64,000 bases of DNA, from NCBI GenBank assembly GCA_021234155.1, contig JAJEKV010000017.1, forward strand, positions 4,808,792-4,872,791, read 5' to 3'. This document shows positions 22,570-33,552 of the stretch, piece by piece. A program made the position numbers and the translations under genes. This stretch comes from Isoetes taiwanensis. Its lineage: Eukaryota > Streptophyta > Lycopodiopsida > Isoetales > Isoetaceae. Within the stretch, counting starts at the first letter, position 1; the number at the start of each line of letters is the position of its first letter. The notes beneath the pieces were generated by a model. The model searched no databases and was not told the origin of the DNA. It saw only the letters and a program-made list of their open reading frames with translations.

Positions 22570-24441
22570 CTAGTAATGGTGCCCAGCGTTCTTTGTCGGG
22601 CAAATATTTGGGAACATTTGTGGATGGAAACCTATTCAGCTCAGACTCATTAACCAAGTCCATCGGCTATAAGAGGTTTTTGTGCATTTGATAACCTTCC
22701 CTTTGCTCTATCCTGCATATCTTTTTTTTCTCATTTTCTTACACACTTTCTTTTTTTCCTTTTCTTATTTTCCCTGCACATTTACTTTTCTCCTTCTCTC
22801 TCTTTTTTTTTCTTTTCTTTTTTACCCTCTTCTCCCTCCTCTTTTCTTTCCTTTTCTCCTTCTCATTTTTCCCTTTCCCTTTCCCTTTTTTTTTTGTGGC
22901 TTTTTTTCCTTCCCTTTTCACCTTTCTCCACCCTTCCCATTTTCTCATGCTCTTTTTTTTCCCTTTCCTTTTCCATTCCTTTTTGCTTTTCTCTTTTCCC
23001 TTCCCTTTTCCATGCCCTTTTGCATTCCCTTTTCCCCACCTTTTTTTATTTTTTTTTTCTCTCCTCACCCCTCTTCTTCTTTATCTCATGTCTCTTTTTC
23101 CCATTTTCTTCTTCCTTTTTTCTCATGCTTTTGTTCCTTCTCCCCCTTTCCGCCTCCTTTTCTTTTTCCCTTTCCTTCTTTTTCATCATTTCCCCACCCT
23201 TTCCCTTTTCGTGGCCTTTTCCTCTTTCCTTCCCCCCTCCCTTTTCTCTTTTCTCTTTCCCTTTCCCTTTCCCTTTCCCTTTCCCTTTCCCTTTCCTTTT
23301 CCTTTTCCTTTTTTTTCCCATGTATTTTTCCATTCCCTTTTTCCACTTTTTTTACTTGCCTTTTCTTCAGCCTTTCCCTACCCTCTTCTCCTCTTCCTCG
23401 TCCCTATTCCCCTTTTTTCTTTTTCTTTTCCCTTTCCCCATGCTCTTTTTCCCTTTATTTTTTTACCCTTTCCTCACCCCTTTCCCTCTTCCAGTTTTTC
23501 GGGTGCCCTTTTCCCTTCCTCTTTTCCATTTTTCCCTCCTTATTCCTCGTGTTCTTTTTTTTCCCTTTCCCCCTTTTTCGCCTCCCATTTCCTTTTTCCT
23601 TTTCCTTCCTTTTTTCATCCTTTTCTCTTTTTCCATGCTCTTTTCCTCTTTCCTTTCCACTCTTTTTTTTCCTTCTCTCTTTTCCTTTCCATTTTCCCAC
23701 CCTTTTTCCATTCCATTTTTCCCACCTTTTCACATGCCCTTTTTCCTCCTTTTCCCACCCTCTTCCCCTTTTCCTCTTTTCCTATTCCATGTTTTATGTT
23801 CTCTTTTTGCTTTTCGCTTTTCCCTTCCATCTCTTTTTCCCTTTCTTTTTTTCCTTTCCTCACCCTTTTCCTCTTCTCGTGCCACTTTCTCCTTTCTCTC
23901 TCATTTCCCTCTCCCTTTTCCTCATGCCCTTTTCCTTTTTTAAGCCTCCTTTTTTTCCTTCCCTTTCTATTTTTTCCATGCCCTTTTTTCTTCTCTCCAT
24001 CATTCTTATCTTCCCTTTTTTTTCCCTTAGTCACCCTTTTCCGTCTTCACCTTTTTTTCCCATTGCCCTATTTTTTTCTTCCTTTTCCTCCCTCCCCTTT
24101 TCTTTTCCCTTATTATTATGTCCTCACCCTTTCCCCCCTTCTCCTTTTCATAGTGTCCTTTTTTCCTTCCTTTTTCTCCCTTTCTTTTTCTTTCCCTTTT
24201 TCGTGCTCTTTTCCCTTTCCTTTTCCCTTCTCTGTCTTTTCCTTTTACCCGTGCCTTTTTGCCTCTCACTTTGCCCTTTTCTCTGCCATTTTCCCTTTTC
24301 CTCTTAAGAGATCAGAGCATGGCCAATCACGGTGGTGGGAAGTTGTGCGATAAATCTCGGTCTTTGAATGCAATCAGACGATCTCAACTATCTAAATTAG
24401 GGTTTGATGCAAGACATACGCTAAAACTTTATAATATAAGA
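22570..24441 (-). mobile_element. Non-autonomous Helitron C with polypurine body
   Basis: It starts immediately after Helitron B with CTAG (22570-22573) and a decayed hairpin (GCCCAGC at 22581, GTCGGGC partner imperfect). On the minus strand its 5' end is TCTTATATTATAAAG at 24441, followed by CGATCTCAACTATCTAAATT-like sequence (read on the plus strand at 24380-24399), the same 5' module as elements A, B and D. The body is again a polypyrimidine tract. To its right, TAAGA is repeated before the array resumes at TGCATGACATC. Confidence 0.78.
22690..24305. repeat. Polypyrimidine/polypurine tract in Helitron C
   Basis: About 1.6 kb of C+T-rich DNA related to the tract in Helitron B. The interrupting word CATGCYCTTTTT or CGTGCYCTTTTC recurs roughly every 40-150 bp (for example about 22946, 23008, 23437, 23500, 23635, 23731, 23928, 23977, 24203). 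Frames to 541 codons reflect composition and carry no protein motif. Confidence 0.95.
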
Positions 24442-24640
24442 TAAGATAAGATGCATGACATCTACTGATTTTACATGTGCTAAAAATGCCCATCTTTGTC
24501 ATGCATATAAGTTTCTAGTAGATATTGTTTTTCCTCCTGATTGAAAGATTATATTTTGTAGAAATCCAAAAACTTTGTGTTTACATCAATTAGAAGATCA
24601 GAATACGTATGTTTTACTAAAGTTGTTTCATTATGTTGTT

Positions 24641-24696
24641 GTGGTTGTAGTTTAGTTGTTAGAATTCCACGTTGGGCTCGACTCCCAGCAACCACA
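24641..24696 (+). pseudogene. tRNA-His pseudogene, copy 13
   Basis: A 16-nt deletion removes the anticodon-loop 3' side, the 3' strand of its stem and the variable region (ACGTTG joined to GGCTCG). The D loop also has G19 to T. Counterpart of the intact copy at 11868. Confidence 0.9.
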
Positions 24697-25268
24697 AATA
24701 TCTTGTATTTATATTCTTTGTAATATGAGGCTTCTGCAATTCATCTCATACGCATCGTTTAACCTTACTCGTTGAGCATTTCCTTGTGGAGATTCTACTA
24801 GACGTTGTCCATAACATGTGTCCAGACATGAAGAATGTGGATCCAAAAAATGTAAACTGTCAGAAGGCATGCTTATTTTGAAAAGTAGAATCCTAATAAT
24901 GAAGTCCCACGACAAGGGAATCCATACCATCTCTACACTCCATCCTCTATCCATTCTATTCCATGGCTAATGCTAAACTCCAGGAACCCTAAATAATTCG
25001 CAGTTGACACTCTATTTCGTCTATGGACACGATGACATCTACAACTATTTACTCACTCCATTACTTCTGCTCATTTACACGTTGATAAAAATCCACGACA
25101 TCCCTAGGCAATATGTTTGTATTATGTAGAAGCTTTGTTTCCGATTGAAGGACTGTAGTTTACAGGAATCCAGAGACAATGTGTTTTCTTCGGTGACAAA
25201 ATCATCATAAGATCCCTTTTTTCACACGATGGTAAATGTATTGAAGTTATATTGATGTGGACGTGGTT

Positions 25269-25340
25269 GTGGTTGTAGTTTAGTGGTTAGAATTCCACGT
25301 TGTGGCCGTGGAGACCTGGGCTCGACTCCCAGCAACCACA
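25269..25340 (+). tRNA. tRNA-His(GTG), copy 14 (consensus sequence)
   Basis: Identical to the array consensus; all stems pair and both Pol III boxes are intact. Counterpart of 12516. Confidence 0.92.
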
Positions 25341-25658
25341 AAAAATCACTATAGATTAATTTTAGAAGCCAATTCAATGGCTAATGCCCACCTGTCTTTA
25401 CACTAAACCGTTCATAATTGGCACTCTGTGACATCTATGAACACAAATATATCTAAAACTCTATATTCAATGCATGACATCCACTCATTTTACATGTGAT
25501 AAAAATGCCCATCATTGCGTGCATATAAGCTTCTAGTAGATATTGGTTTTTCTCCTGATTGAAAGATTATATTTTGTAGAGATATAAAAACTTTGTGTTT
25601 ACTTCAATTACAAGATTAGAATACGTATGTTTTACTAAAGTTATTTCCTTATGTTGTT

Positions 25659-25730
25659 GTGGTTGTAGTTTAGTGGTTAGAATTCCACGTTGTGGCTGTG
25701 GAGACTTGGGCTCGACTCCCAGCAACCACA
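25659..25730 (+). tRNA. tRNA-His(GTG), copy 15
   Basis: C39T and C49T give two G-U pairs; T loop and B box are normal, unlike its array 1 counterpart at 12907. Confidence 0.85.
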
Positions 25731-26310
25731 AATATCTTGTATTTATATTCTTTGTAATATGAGGCTTCTGCAATTCATCTCATACACATCGTTCAACCTT
25801 ACTCGTTGAGCATTTCCTTGTGGAGATTCTACTAGACGTTGTCCATAACATGTGTCCAGACATGAAGAATGTGGATCCAAAAAATGTAAACTGTCAGAAG
25901 GCATGCTTATTTTGAAAAGTAGAATCCTAATAATGAAGTCCCACGACATGGGAATCCATACCATCTCTGCACTCCATCCTCTATCCATTCTATTCCGTGG
26001 CTAATGGTAAACTCCAGAAACCCTAAATAATTCGCAGTTGACACTCTATTTCGTCTATGGACACGATGACATCTACAACTATTTATTCACCCCATTACTT
26101 CTGCTCATTTATACGTTGATAAAAATCCGCGACATCCCTGGGCAGTATGTTTGTAGTAGGTAGAAGCTTTGTTTCCGATTGAAGGGACTGTGTAGTTTGA
26201 GGAATCCGAGAGACTATGTGTTTTCTTCGGTGACAAAATTATCATAAGATCCCTTTTTTACACGATGGTAAATGTATTGAAGTTATATTGATGTGGATGT
26301 GGTTGTGGTT

Positions 26311-26382
26311 GTGGTTGTAGTTTAGTGGTTAGAATTCCACGTTGTGGCCGTGGAGACCTGGGCTCGACTCCCAGCAACCACA
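26311..26382 (+). tRNA. tRNA-His(GTG), copy 16 (consensus sequence)
   Basis: Identical to the consensus; preceded by a triple GTGGTTGTG-type repeat of its own 5' end. Confidence 0.92.
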
Positions 26383-26701
26383 AAAAATCACTATAGATTA
26401 TTCTTACAAGCCAATTCAATGGCTAATGCCCACTTGTCTTTACACTAAACCGTTCACAATTGGGACTCTTTGGCATCTATGGACACGAGTATATCTAAAA
26501 CTCTATAATCAATGCATGACATCTATTGATTTTACATGTGCTAAAAATGCCCATCTTTGTCGTGCATATAAGTTTCTAGTAGATATTGTTTTTCCTCCTG
26601 ATTGAAAGATTATATTTTGTAGAAATCCAAAAACTTTGTGTTTGCATCAATTAGAAGATTAGAATACGTATGTTTTACTAAAGTTGTTTCTTTATGTTGT
26701 T

Positions 26702-26773
26702 GTGGTTGTAGTTTAGTGGTTAGAATTCCACGTTGTGGCCGTGGAGACCTGGGCTCGACTCCCAGCAACCACA
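26702..26773 (+). tRNA. tRNA-His(GTG), copy 17 (consensus sequence)
   Basis: Identical to the consensus and followed within 6 nt by ATATTTTG, so it has both perfect internal promoter boxes and a close T4 stop. This makes it the best candidate for an active gene in array 2. Confidence 0.93.
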
Positions 26774-27350
26774 AATATTTTGTATTTATATTCTTTGTAA
26801 TATGAGGCTTCTGCAATTCATCTCATACGCATCATTCAACCTTACTCGTTGAGCATTTCCTTGTGGAGATTCTACTAGACGTTGTCCATAACATGTGTCC
26901 AGACATGAAGAATGTGGATCCAAAAAATGTAAACTGTCAGAAGGCATGCTTATATTGAAAAGTAGAATCCTAATAATGAAGTCCCACGACAAGGGAAACC
27001 ATACCATCTCTGCACTCCATCCTCTATCCATTCTATTCTATGGCTAATGCTAAACTCTAGGAACCCTAAATAATTCGCAGTTGACACTCTATTTTGTCTA
27101 TGGACACGATGACATCTACAACTATTTATTCACTCCATTACTTCTGCTCATTTACACGTTGATAAAAATCCACGACATCCCTGGGCAATATGTTTGTAGT
27201 ATGTAGAAGCTTTATTTCCGATTGAAGGACTGTAGTTTACAGGAATCCAGAGACTATGTGTTTTCTTCGGTGACAAAATTATCATAAGATCCCTTTTTTA
27301 CACGATGGTAAATGTATTGAAGTTATATTGATGTGGATGTGGTTGTGGTT

Positions 27351-27422
27351 GTGGTTGTAGTTTAGTGGTTAGAATTCCACGTTGTGGCCGTGGAGACCTG
27401 GGCTCGACTCCCAGCAACTACA
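27351..27422 (+). tRNA. tRNA-His(GTG), copy 18
   Basis: One change, C70T in the acceptor 3' strand, giving a G-U pair with G3. Counterpart of the scrambled copy at 15238. Confidence 0.87.
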
Positions 27423-27480
27423 AAAAATCACTATAGATTATTCTTACAAGCCAATTCAATGGCTAATGCCCACCTGTCTC

Positions 27481-28312
27481 TACCCTAGATTCTTCAGCGC
27501 CTGAGGGTGCCTGGGCGCCTGCCTGAGCCTCTCCTGGCAGTGATGGATGGCGCCTAGGCCCTGGCAGTGATGGATGGCGTCTGGAGGCGGACCTCGGTGC
27601 CTGCCTGAGCACCAGTGCATGCCTGAGCGAGGAGCGCCTGCGAGCATGCTTGTATCGGAGCTGGAGCACGATGGATGGAAGGGGTGCTGGCGCCTTGGCG
27701 CAGGGCTGGAGGATGCACCTCCTCCGAGCGACTTCTCTGAGCGTTTTCCCTGAGCGCCGCCTTCCCTGAGCGCCTGGACTTCTGGCGCTTGGGCTTATTG
27801 GATGCGTTGGTTTTCAGCTTCAGCGGTGCCCTCACGGTCACCGCCTTTCTGCAGATCGTTGCTATGGGGGTTTTGGGACTCTACCTGTTTCTGGGGCAGC
27901 TCTTATGGTCTAGTGGTTTGATCGAGTTACTCCAGGGGGTCGGCACCAGGATCTCTGCATCAGCATCTATTTGCCCTGGTTTCAGTGAGAGGATGGAGGT
28001 TTAGCGCGTGCATGAGTCCGCACCAGTACTCGGCACCTAGCTGTGAAGAGGTTACGGTTCGGGGGCGTTTGTTGAAGTTCTGTTTGTTGGAGGTATGCTT
28101 GTTGCTTTTTGCAGCAGCATAGCTTTTTGGATCTGTGGTCATCATGGCAACGGTTTTTCCCCAGTGGGGTTTTTTAATCCGGGCCATGGTGCTCACGGGC
28201 TTCGGCCCATGCAATGTATTTTTGTTTTCTTTGTACTTGTGGTCGCATGTCCTTCGTGACGCTGCCTTTGTGGTGCGACGTAAAAATATACTTCCTTCCT
28301 TCCTTCCTTCCT
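27481..28312 (+). mobile_element. 5'-truncated LINE 3' end inserted in the tRNA array
   Basis: Non-array insert interrupting a short spacer. Its end (about 28150-28312) reads GTTTTTCCCC...GGGGTTTTTTAATCCGGGC, then GCGACGTAAAAATATAC and a (TTCC)n tail. The same arrangement ends the LINE at 35031 on the other strand (GGGGTTTTAATCCGGGC, GACGATAAAAAC, short-repeat tail). Flanks TCTCTAC on the left and CCTTTAC on the right may be an imperfect target duplication. The GC-rich first 300 bp have CCTGAGCGCC-like repeats. No coding domain recognised. Confidence 0.65.
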
Positions 28313-28574
28313 TTACACTAAACCGTTCACAATTGGGACTCTTTGACATCTATGGACACGAGTATATCTAAAACTCTATAATCAATGCATGACATCTACT
28401 GATTTTACATGTGCTTAAAATGCCCATCTTTGTCGTGCATATAAGTTTCTAGTAGATATTGTTTTTCCTCCTGATTGAAAGATTATATTTTGTAGAAATC
28501 CAAAAACTTTGTGTTTACATCAATTAGAAGATTAGAATACGTATGTTTTACTAAAGATGTTTCCTTATGTTGTT

Positions 28575-28646
28575 GTGGTTGTAGTTTAGTGGTTAGAATT
28601 CCACGTTGTGGCTGTGGAGACCTAGGCTCGACTCCCAGCAACCACA
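28575..28646 (+). tRNA. tRNA-His-like gene, copy 19
   Basis: GTG anticodon; C39T, and a T-stem mismatch (CTAGG) shared with the copy at 15616. A T4 run follows closely. Confidence 0.78.
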
Positions 28647-29206
28647 AATATTTTGTATTTATATTCTTCTGCAATTCATCTCATACGCATCGTTCAACCT
28701 TACGCGTTGAGCATTTCCTTGTGGAGATTCTACTAGACATTGTCCATAACATGTGTCCAGACATGAAGAATGTGGATCCAAAAAATGTAAACTGTCAGAA
28801 GGCATGCTTATTTTGAAAAGTAAAATCCTAATAATGAAGTCCCACGACAAGGGAATCCATACCATCTCTGCACTCCATCCTCTATCCATTCTATTCCATG
28901 GCTAATGCTAAACTCCAGGAACCCTAAATAATTCGCAGTTGACACTCTATTTCGTCTATGGACACGATGACATCTACAACTATTTATTCACTCCATTACT
29001 TCTGCTCATTTACACGTTGATAAAAATCCACGACATCCCTGGGCAGTATGTTTGTAGTAGGTAGAAGCTATGTTTTCGATTGAAGGGATTTGTAGTTTCT
29101 GAGGAATCCAGAGACTATGTGTTTTCTTCGGTGACAAAATTATCATAAGGTCCCTTTTTTCACACGATGGTAAATGTATTGAAGTTATATTGATGTGGAT
29201 GTGGTT

Positions 29207-29263
29207 GTGGTTGTAGTTTAGTGGTTAGAATTCCACGTTGTGGCCGTGGAGACCTGGACCACT
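29207..29263 (+). pseudogene. tRNA-His pseudogene, copy 20 (T arm deleted)
   Basis: Same CCTGG-ACCAC deletion of T loop and B box as at 16255, a diagnostic shared defect. Confidence 0.9.
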
Positions 29264-29578
29264 AAAAATCACTATAGATTAATCTTACAAGCCAATTCAA
29301 AATGGCTAATGCCCACCTGTCTTTACACTAAACCATTCACAATTGGCACTCTATGACATCTATGAACACGAATATATCTAAAACTCTATATTCAATGCAT
29401 GACATCCACTCATTTTACATGTGATGCCCATCATTGTCGTGCATATAAGTTTCTAGTAGATATTGGTTTTTCTCCTGATTGAAAGATTATATTTTGTAGA
29501 AATCCAAAAACTTTGTGTTTACTTCAATTAGAAGATTAGAATACGAATGTCTTACTAAAGTTGTTTACTTATGTTGTT

Positions 29579-29650
29579 GTGGTTGTAGTTTAGTGGTTAG
29601 AATTCCATGTTGTGGCCGTGGAGACTTGCGCTCGACTCCCGGCAACCACA
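29579..29650 (+). pseudogene. tRNA-His pseudogene, copy 21
   Basis: Anticodon stem CCATG and T stem TTGCG/CCCGG as at 16627, with a normal acceptor. Probably inactive. Confidence 0.8.
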
Positions 29651-30180
29651 AATATCTTGTATTTATATTCTTTGTATAATATGAGGCTTCTGCAATTCAT
29701 CTCAAAGGCATCGTTCATCCTTACTCGTTGAGCATTTCCTTGTGGAGATTGTACTAGACGTTGTCCATAACATGTGTCCAGACATGAAGAATGTGGATCC
29801 AAAAAATGTAAACCATCATAAAGCATGCTTATTTTGAACCATCTCTGCACTCCATCCTCCATCCATTCTATTCCATGGCTAATGCTAAACTCCAAGAACC
29901 CTAAATAATTCGCAGTTGACACTCTATTTCGTCTATGGACACGATGATATCTACAACTATTTATTCACTCCATTATAACTGCTCATTTACATGTTGATAA
30001 AAATCCGCGACACCCCTGGGCAGTATGTTTGTAGTAGGTAGAAGCTTTGTTTCCGATTGAAGGACTGTAGTTTACAGGAATCCAGAGACTATGTGTTTTC
30101 TTCGGTGACAAAATTATCATAAGATCCCTTTTTTCACACGATGGTAAATGTATTGAAGTTATATTGATGTGGATGTGGTT

Positions 30181-30252
30181 GTGGTTGTAGTTTAGTGGTT
30201 TGAATTCCACGTTGTGGCCGTGGAGACTTGGGCTCGACTCCTAGCAACCACA
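30181..30252 (+). tRNA. tRNA-His-like gene, copy 22
   Basis: GTG retained; A to T in the D-arm 3' side (GGTTTGAATT), C49T and a T-stem change (CCTAG). Weakened fold. Confidence 0.72.
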
Positions 30253-30561
30253 AAAAATCACTATAGATTAATCTTACAAGCCAATTCAAAATGGCTAATG
30301 CCCACCTGTCTTTACACTAAACCATTCACAATTGGCACTCTATGACATCTATGAACACGAATATATCTAAAATAAACTCTATATTCAATGCATGACATCC
30401 ACTCATTTTACATGTGATAAAAATGCCCATCATTGTCGTGCATATATGTTTTTGCTCCTGATTGAAAGATTATATTTTGTAGAAATCCAAAAACTTTGTG
30501 TTTTCTTCAATTAGAAGATTAGAATACATATGTTTTACTAAAGTTGTTTCCTTATGTTGTT

Positions 30562-30633
30562 GTGGTTGTAGTTTAGTGGTTAGAATTCCACATTGTGGCC
30601 GTGGAGACCTGGGCTCGACTCCCAGCAACCACA
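30562..30633 (+). tRNA. tRNA-His-like gene, copy 23
   Basis: One change, G31A, which removes the pair closing the anticodon loop; otherwise consensus. Confidence 0.82.
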
Positions 30634-31202
30634 AATATCTTGTATTTATATTCTTTGTAATATGAGGCTTCTACAATTCATCTTAAAGGCATCATTCAAC
30701 CTTACTCCTTGTGGAGATTCTACTAGATGTTATTGTCCATAACATGTGTCCAGACATGAAGAATGTGGATCCAAAAAATGTAAACCGTCATAAGGCATGC
30801 TTATTTTGAAAAGTAGAATTCTAATAATGAAGTCCCACGACAAGGGAATCCATACCATCTCTGCACTCCATCCTCTATCCATTCTATTCCATGGCTAATG
30901 CTAAACTCCAGGAACCCTAAATAATTCGCAGTTGACACTCTATTTCGTCTATGGACACGATGATATCTACAACTATTTATTCACTCCATTACTTCAGCTC
31001 ATTTACATGTTGATAAAAATCCGCGACATCCCTGGGCAGTATGTTTGTAGTAGGTAGAAGCTTTGTTTCCGATTGAAGGACTGTAGTTTACAGGAATCCA
31101 GAGACTATGTGTTTTCTTCGGTGACAAAATTATCATAAGATCCCTTTTTTCACACGATGGTAAATGTATTGAAGTTATATTGATGTGGATGTGGTTGTGG
31201 TT

Positions 31203-31274
31203 GTGGTTGTAGTTTAGTGGTTAGAATTCCACGTTGTGGCCGTGGAGACTTGGGCTCGACTCCCAGCAACCACA
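31203..31274 (+). tRNA. tRNA-His(GTG), copy 24
   Basis: Only C49T relative to consensus; complete cloverleaf and boxes. Confidence 0.88.
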
Positions 31275-31512
31275 AAAAATCACTATAGATTAATCTTACA
31301 AGCCAATTCAAAATGGCTAATGCCCACCTGTCTTTACACTAAACCATTCACAATTGGCACTCTATGACATCTATGAAAACGAATATATCTAAAATAAACT
31401 CTATATTCAATGCATGACATCCACTCATTTTACATGTGATAAAAATGCCCATCATTGTCGTGCATATAAGTTTCTAGTAGATATTGTTTCTGCTCCTGAT
31501 TGAAAGATTATC

Positions 31513-32414
31513 TTCTTTTTTATTTTTGGATGTGGTTGGGTTCCGTGCCCGGGAACGCCGCATCTTACGCCGCATGCGGCGTTCCCTTCCCCTCTTGCGG
31601 GACACGCGTTGCCAGCATTGAATGCCTAATTCGAACTTGCCTGAAGACTTTCTGCTACCTAGGAATTTTGGATACGAATTCTTACCCTGCTGGGTGCTCT
31701 TCTATTTGGTCGCTCAGGCTTGAGCTGGGTCGTGTACCTCGGTGAGCATTTGAAATGGTAAAGCCGTGATAGAATGATGAATCGTTATGCAAAATGCCCA
31801 AGTCCTCTTACAACATAAGCTTCAAACGGATCAACATACGTGGTTTTCACGATCGTAACCTGGGTGATCCAACTCTTTCTCGATATTTCTTAAGACATGG
31901 TTTTGCATTCCTTAGTGCGCTCCAGTTCTTTCTACCATAGCAAAAACAATGGACACTCATTGAATACTAAGGTACTGGTTTTCCCTTAAAAGATGCTGTT
32001 GTGTTTTAAGTAATCGAGCCCAACAGAGGCATGCTCAGTTTATTGTGCTCAGTTTTGGCCATCTTTGGCCTCAAATCTGGCAGCTTCTGGTTGCTTTAGC
32101 GTGGGGCCATAGCTGGGGCTGAAGCATTCATGCAAGGCTGAGGCAACACATTTTCTATCTCCCCAAATGTTCTGCAAATGTCTAAGCAAGTATAAATGTC
32201 CCCATAGCAATGTACCAAACATGCAAAGACTGCTTATCCAGGACCAGCATTCTCTGGTTTCTAACTCGAATGTAAAAGATGATGGTTATCAATATGTGTT
32301 TCTTTAAATCCCGAAATGGTCAATGCATGTTATAGTAATAAGATTTCCTTTCATTTGTGCAGGAACTAGGAGCACCTACTGTATGTTTTGCAGGTATGAA
32401 GGTTATGCATGTGC
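31513..32414. other. Unclassified 0.9-kb insert in tRNA array 2
   Basis: Array sequence stops at about 31512 inside a spacer and resumes at about 32415 inside the acceptor stem of a tRNA. The insert starts with a T-rich stretch and carries a perfect 13-bp inverted repeat (31551-31563 and 31574-31586, arms GGGAACGCCGCAT, 10-nt loop). No terminal repeats, poly(A) or known protein are visible. Because the two ends fall at different places of the unit, array DNA was also lost here. Confidence 0.6.
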
Positions 32415-32483
32415 GTTGTAGTTTAGTGGTTAGAATTCCACGTTGTGGCCGTGGAGACCTGGGCTCGACTCCCAGCAACCACA
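32415..32483 (+). pseudogene. tRNA-His pseudogene, copy 25 (acceptor 5' strand replaced)
   Basis: From GTTGTAG onward identical to consensus, but the first acceptor bases are replaced by the end of the 31513-32414 insert, so the acceptor stem cannot close fully. Anticodon GTG and both boxes are intact. Confidence 0.8.
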
Positions 32484-32776
32484 AAAAATCACTATAGATT
32501 ATTCTTACAAGCCAATTCAATGGCCAATGCCCACCTGTCTTTACACTAAACCGTTCACAATTGGGAATATCTAAAACTCTATATTCAATGCATGACATCC
32601 ACTCATTTTACATGTGATAAAAATGCCCATAATTGCGTGCATATAAGCTTCTAGTAGATATTGGTTTTGCTCCTGATTGAAAGATTATATTTTGTAGAAA
32701 TATAAAAACTTTGTGTTTACTTCAATTAGAAGATTAGAATACGTATGTTTTACTAAAGTTATTTCCTTATGTTGTT

Positions 32777-32848
32777 GTGGTTGTAGTTTAGTGGTTAGAA
32801 TTCCACGTTGTGGCTGTGGAGACTTGGGCTCGACTCCCAGCAACCACA
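32777..32848 (+). tRNA. tRNA-His(GTG), copy 26
   Basis: C39T and C49T (both G-U pairs); otherwise consensus. Its 3' end lies within a local 60-bp tandem duplication. Confidence 0.85.
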
Positions 32849-32953
32849 AATATCTTGTATTTATATTCTTTGTAATATGAGGCTTCTGCAATTCTCCCAG
32901 CAACCACAAATATCTTGTATTTATATTCTTTATAATATGAGGCTTCTGCAATT
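32834..32953 (+). repeat. 60-bp tandem duplication including a tRNA 3' end
   Basis: CTCCCAGCAACCACAAATAT and the following spacer to GCTTCTGCAATT occur at 32834-32893 and again at 32894-32953 with one substitution. The second copy is a free-standing tRNA 3' end with no body. Confidence 0.92.
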
Positions 32954-33480
32954 CATCTCATACGCATCGTTCAACCTTACTCGTTGAGCATTTCCTTGTG
33001 GAGATTCTACTAGACGTTGTCCATAACATGTGTCCAGACATGAAGAATGTGGATCCAAAAAATGTTAACCGTCATAAGGCATGCTTATTTTGAAAAGTAG
33101 AATCCTAATAATGAAGTCCCACGACAAAGGAATCCATACCATCTCTGCACTCCATGCTCTATCCATTCTATTCCATGGCTAATGCTAAACTCCAGGAACC
33201 CTATATAATTCGCAGTTGACACTCTATTTCGTCTATGGACACGATGACATCTACAACTATTTATTCGCTCCATTACTTCTGCTCATTTACACGTTGATAA
33301 AAATCCCCGACATCCCTGGGCAATATGTTTGTAGTATGTAGAAGCTTTGTTTCCGATTGAAGGACTGTAGTTTACAGGAATCCAGAGACTATGTGTTTTC
33401 TTCGGTGACAAAATCATCATAAGATCCCTTTTTTCACACGATGGTAAATGTATTGAAGTTATATTGATGTGGATGTGGTT

Positions 33481-33552
33481 GTGGTTGTAGTTTAGTGGTT
33501 AGAATTCCACGTTGTGGCCGTCGAGACCTGGGCTCGACTCCCAGCAACCACA
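33481..33552 (+). tRNA. tRNA-His-like gene, copy 27
   Basis: One change, G42C in the anticodon stem (CGTCG), leaving one mismatch; otherwise consensus. Confidence 0.82.

Noticed and set aside
20942-24353. Open frames of 275-541 codons rich in Phe, Pro, Ser and Leu
   Set aside because: They lie wholly in the polypyrimidine tracts of Helitrons B and C, are open in several frames at once, and have no domain or start context. They arise from composition.
27481-28004. GC-rich frames at 27463-27841 and 27789-28004 as a gene
   Set aside because: They are made of short CCTGAGCG-type repeats inside a 5'-truncated LINE fragment; no domain is visible.
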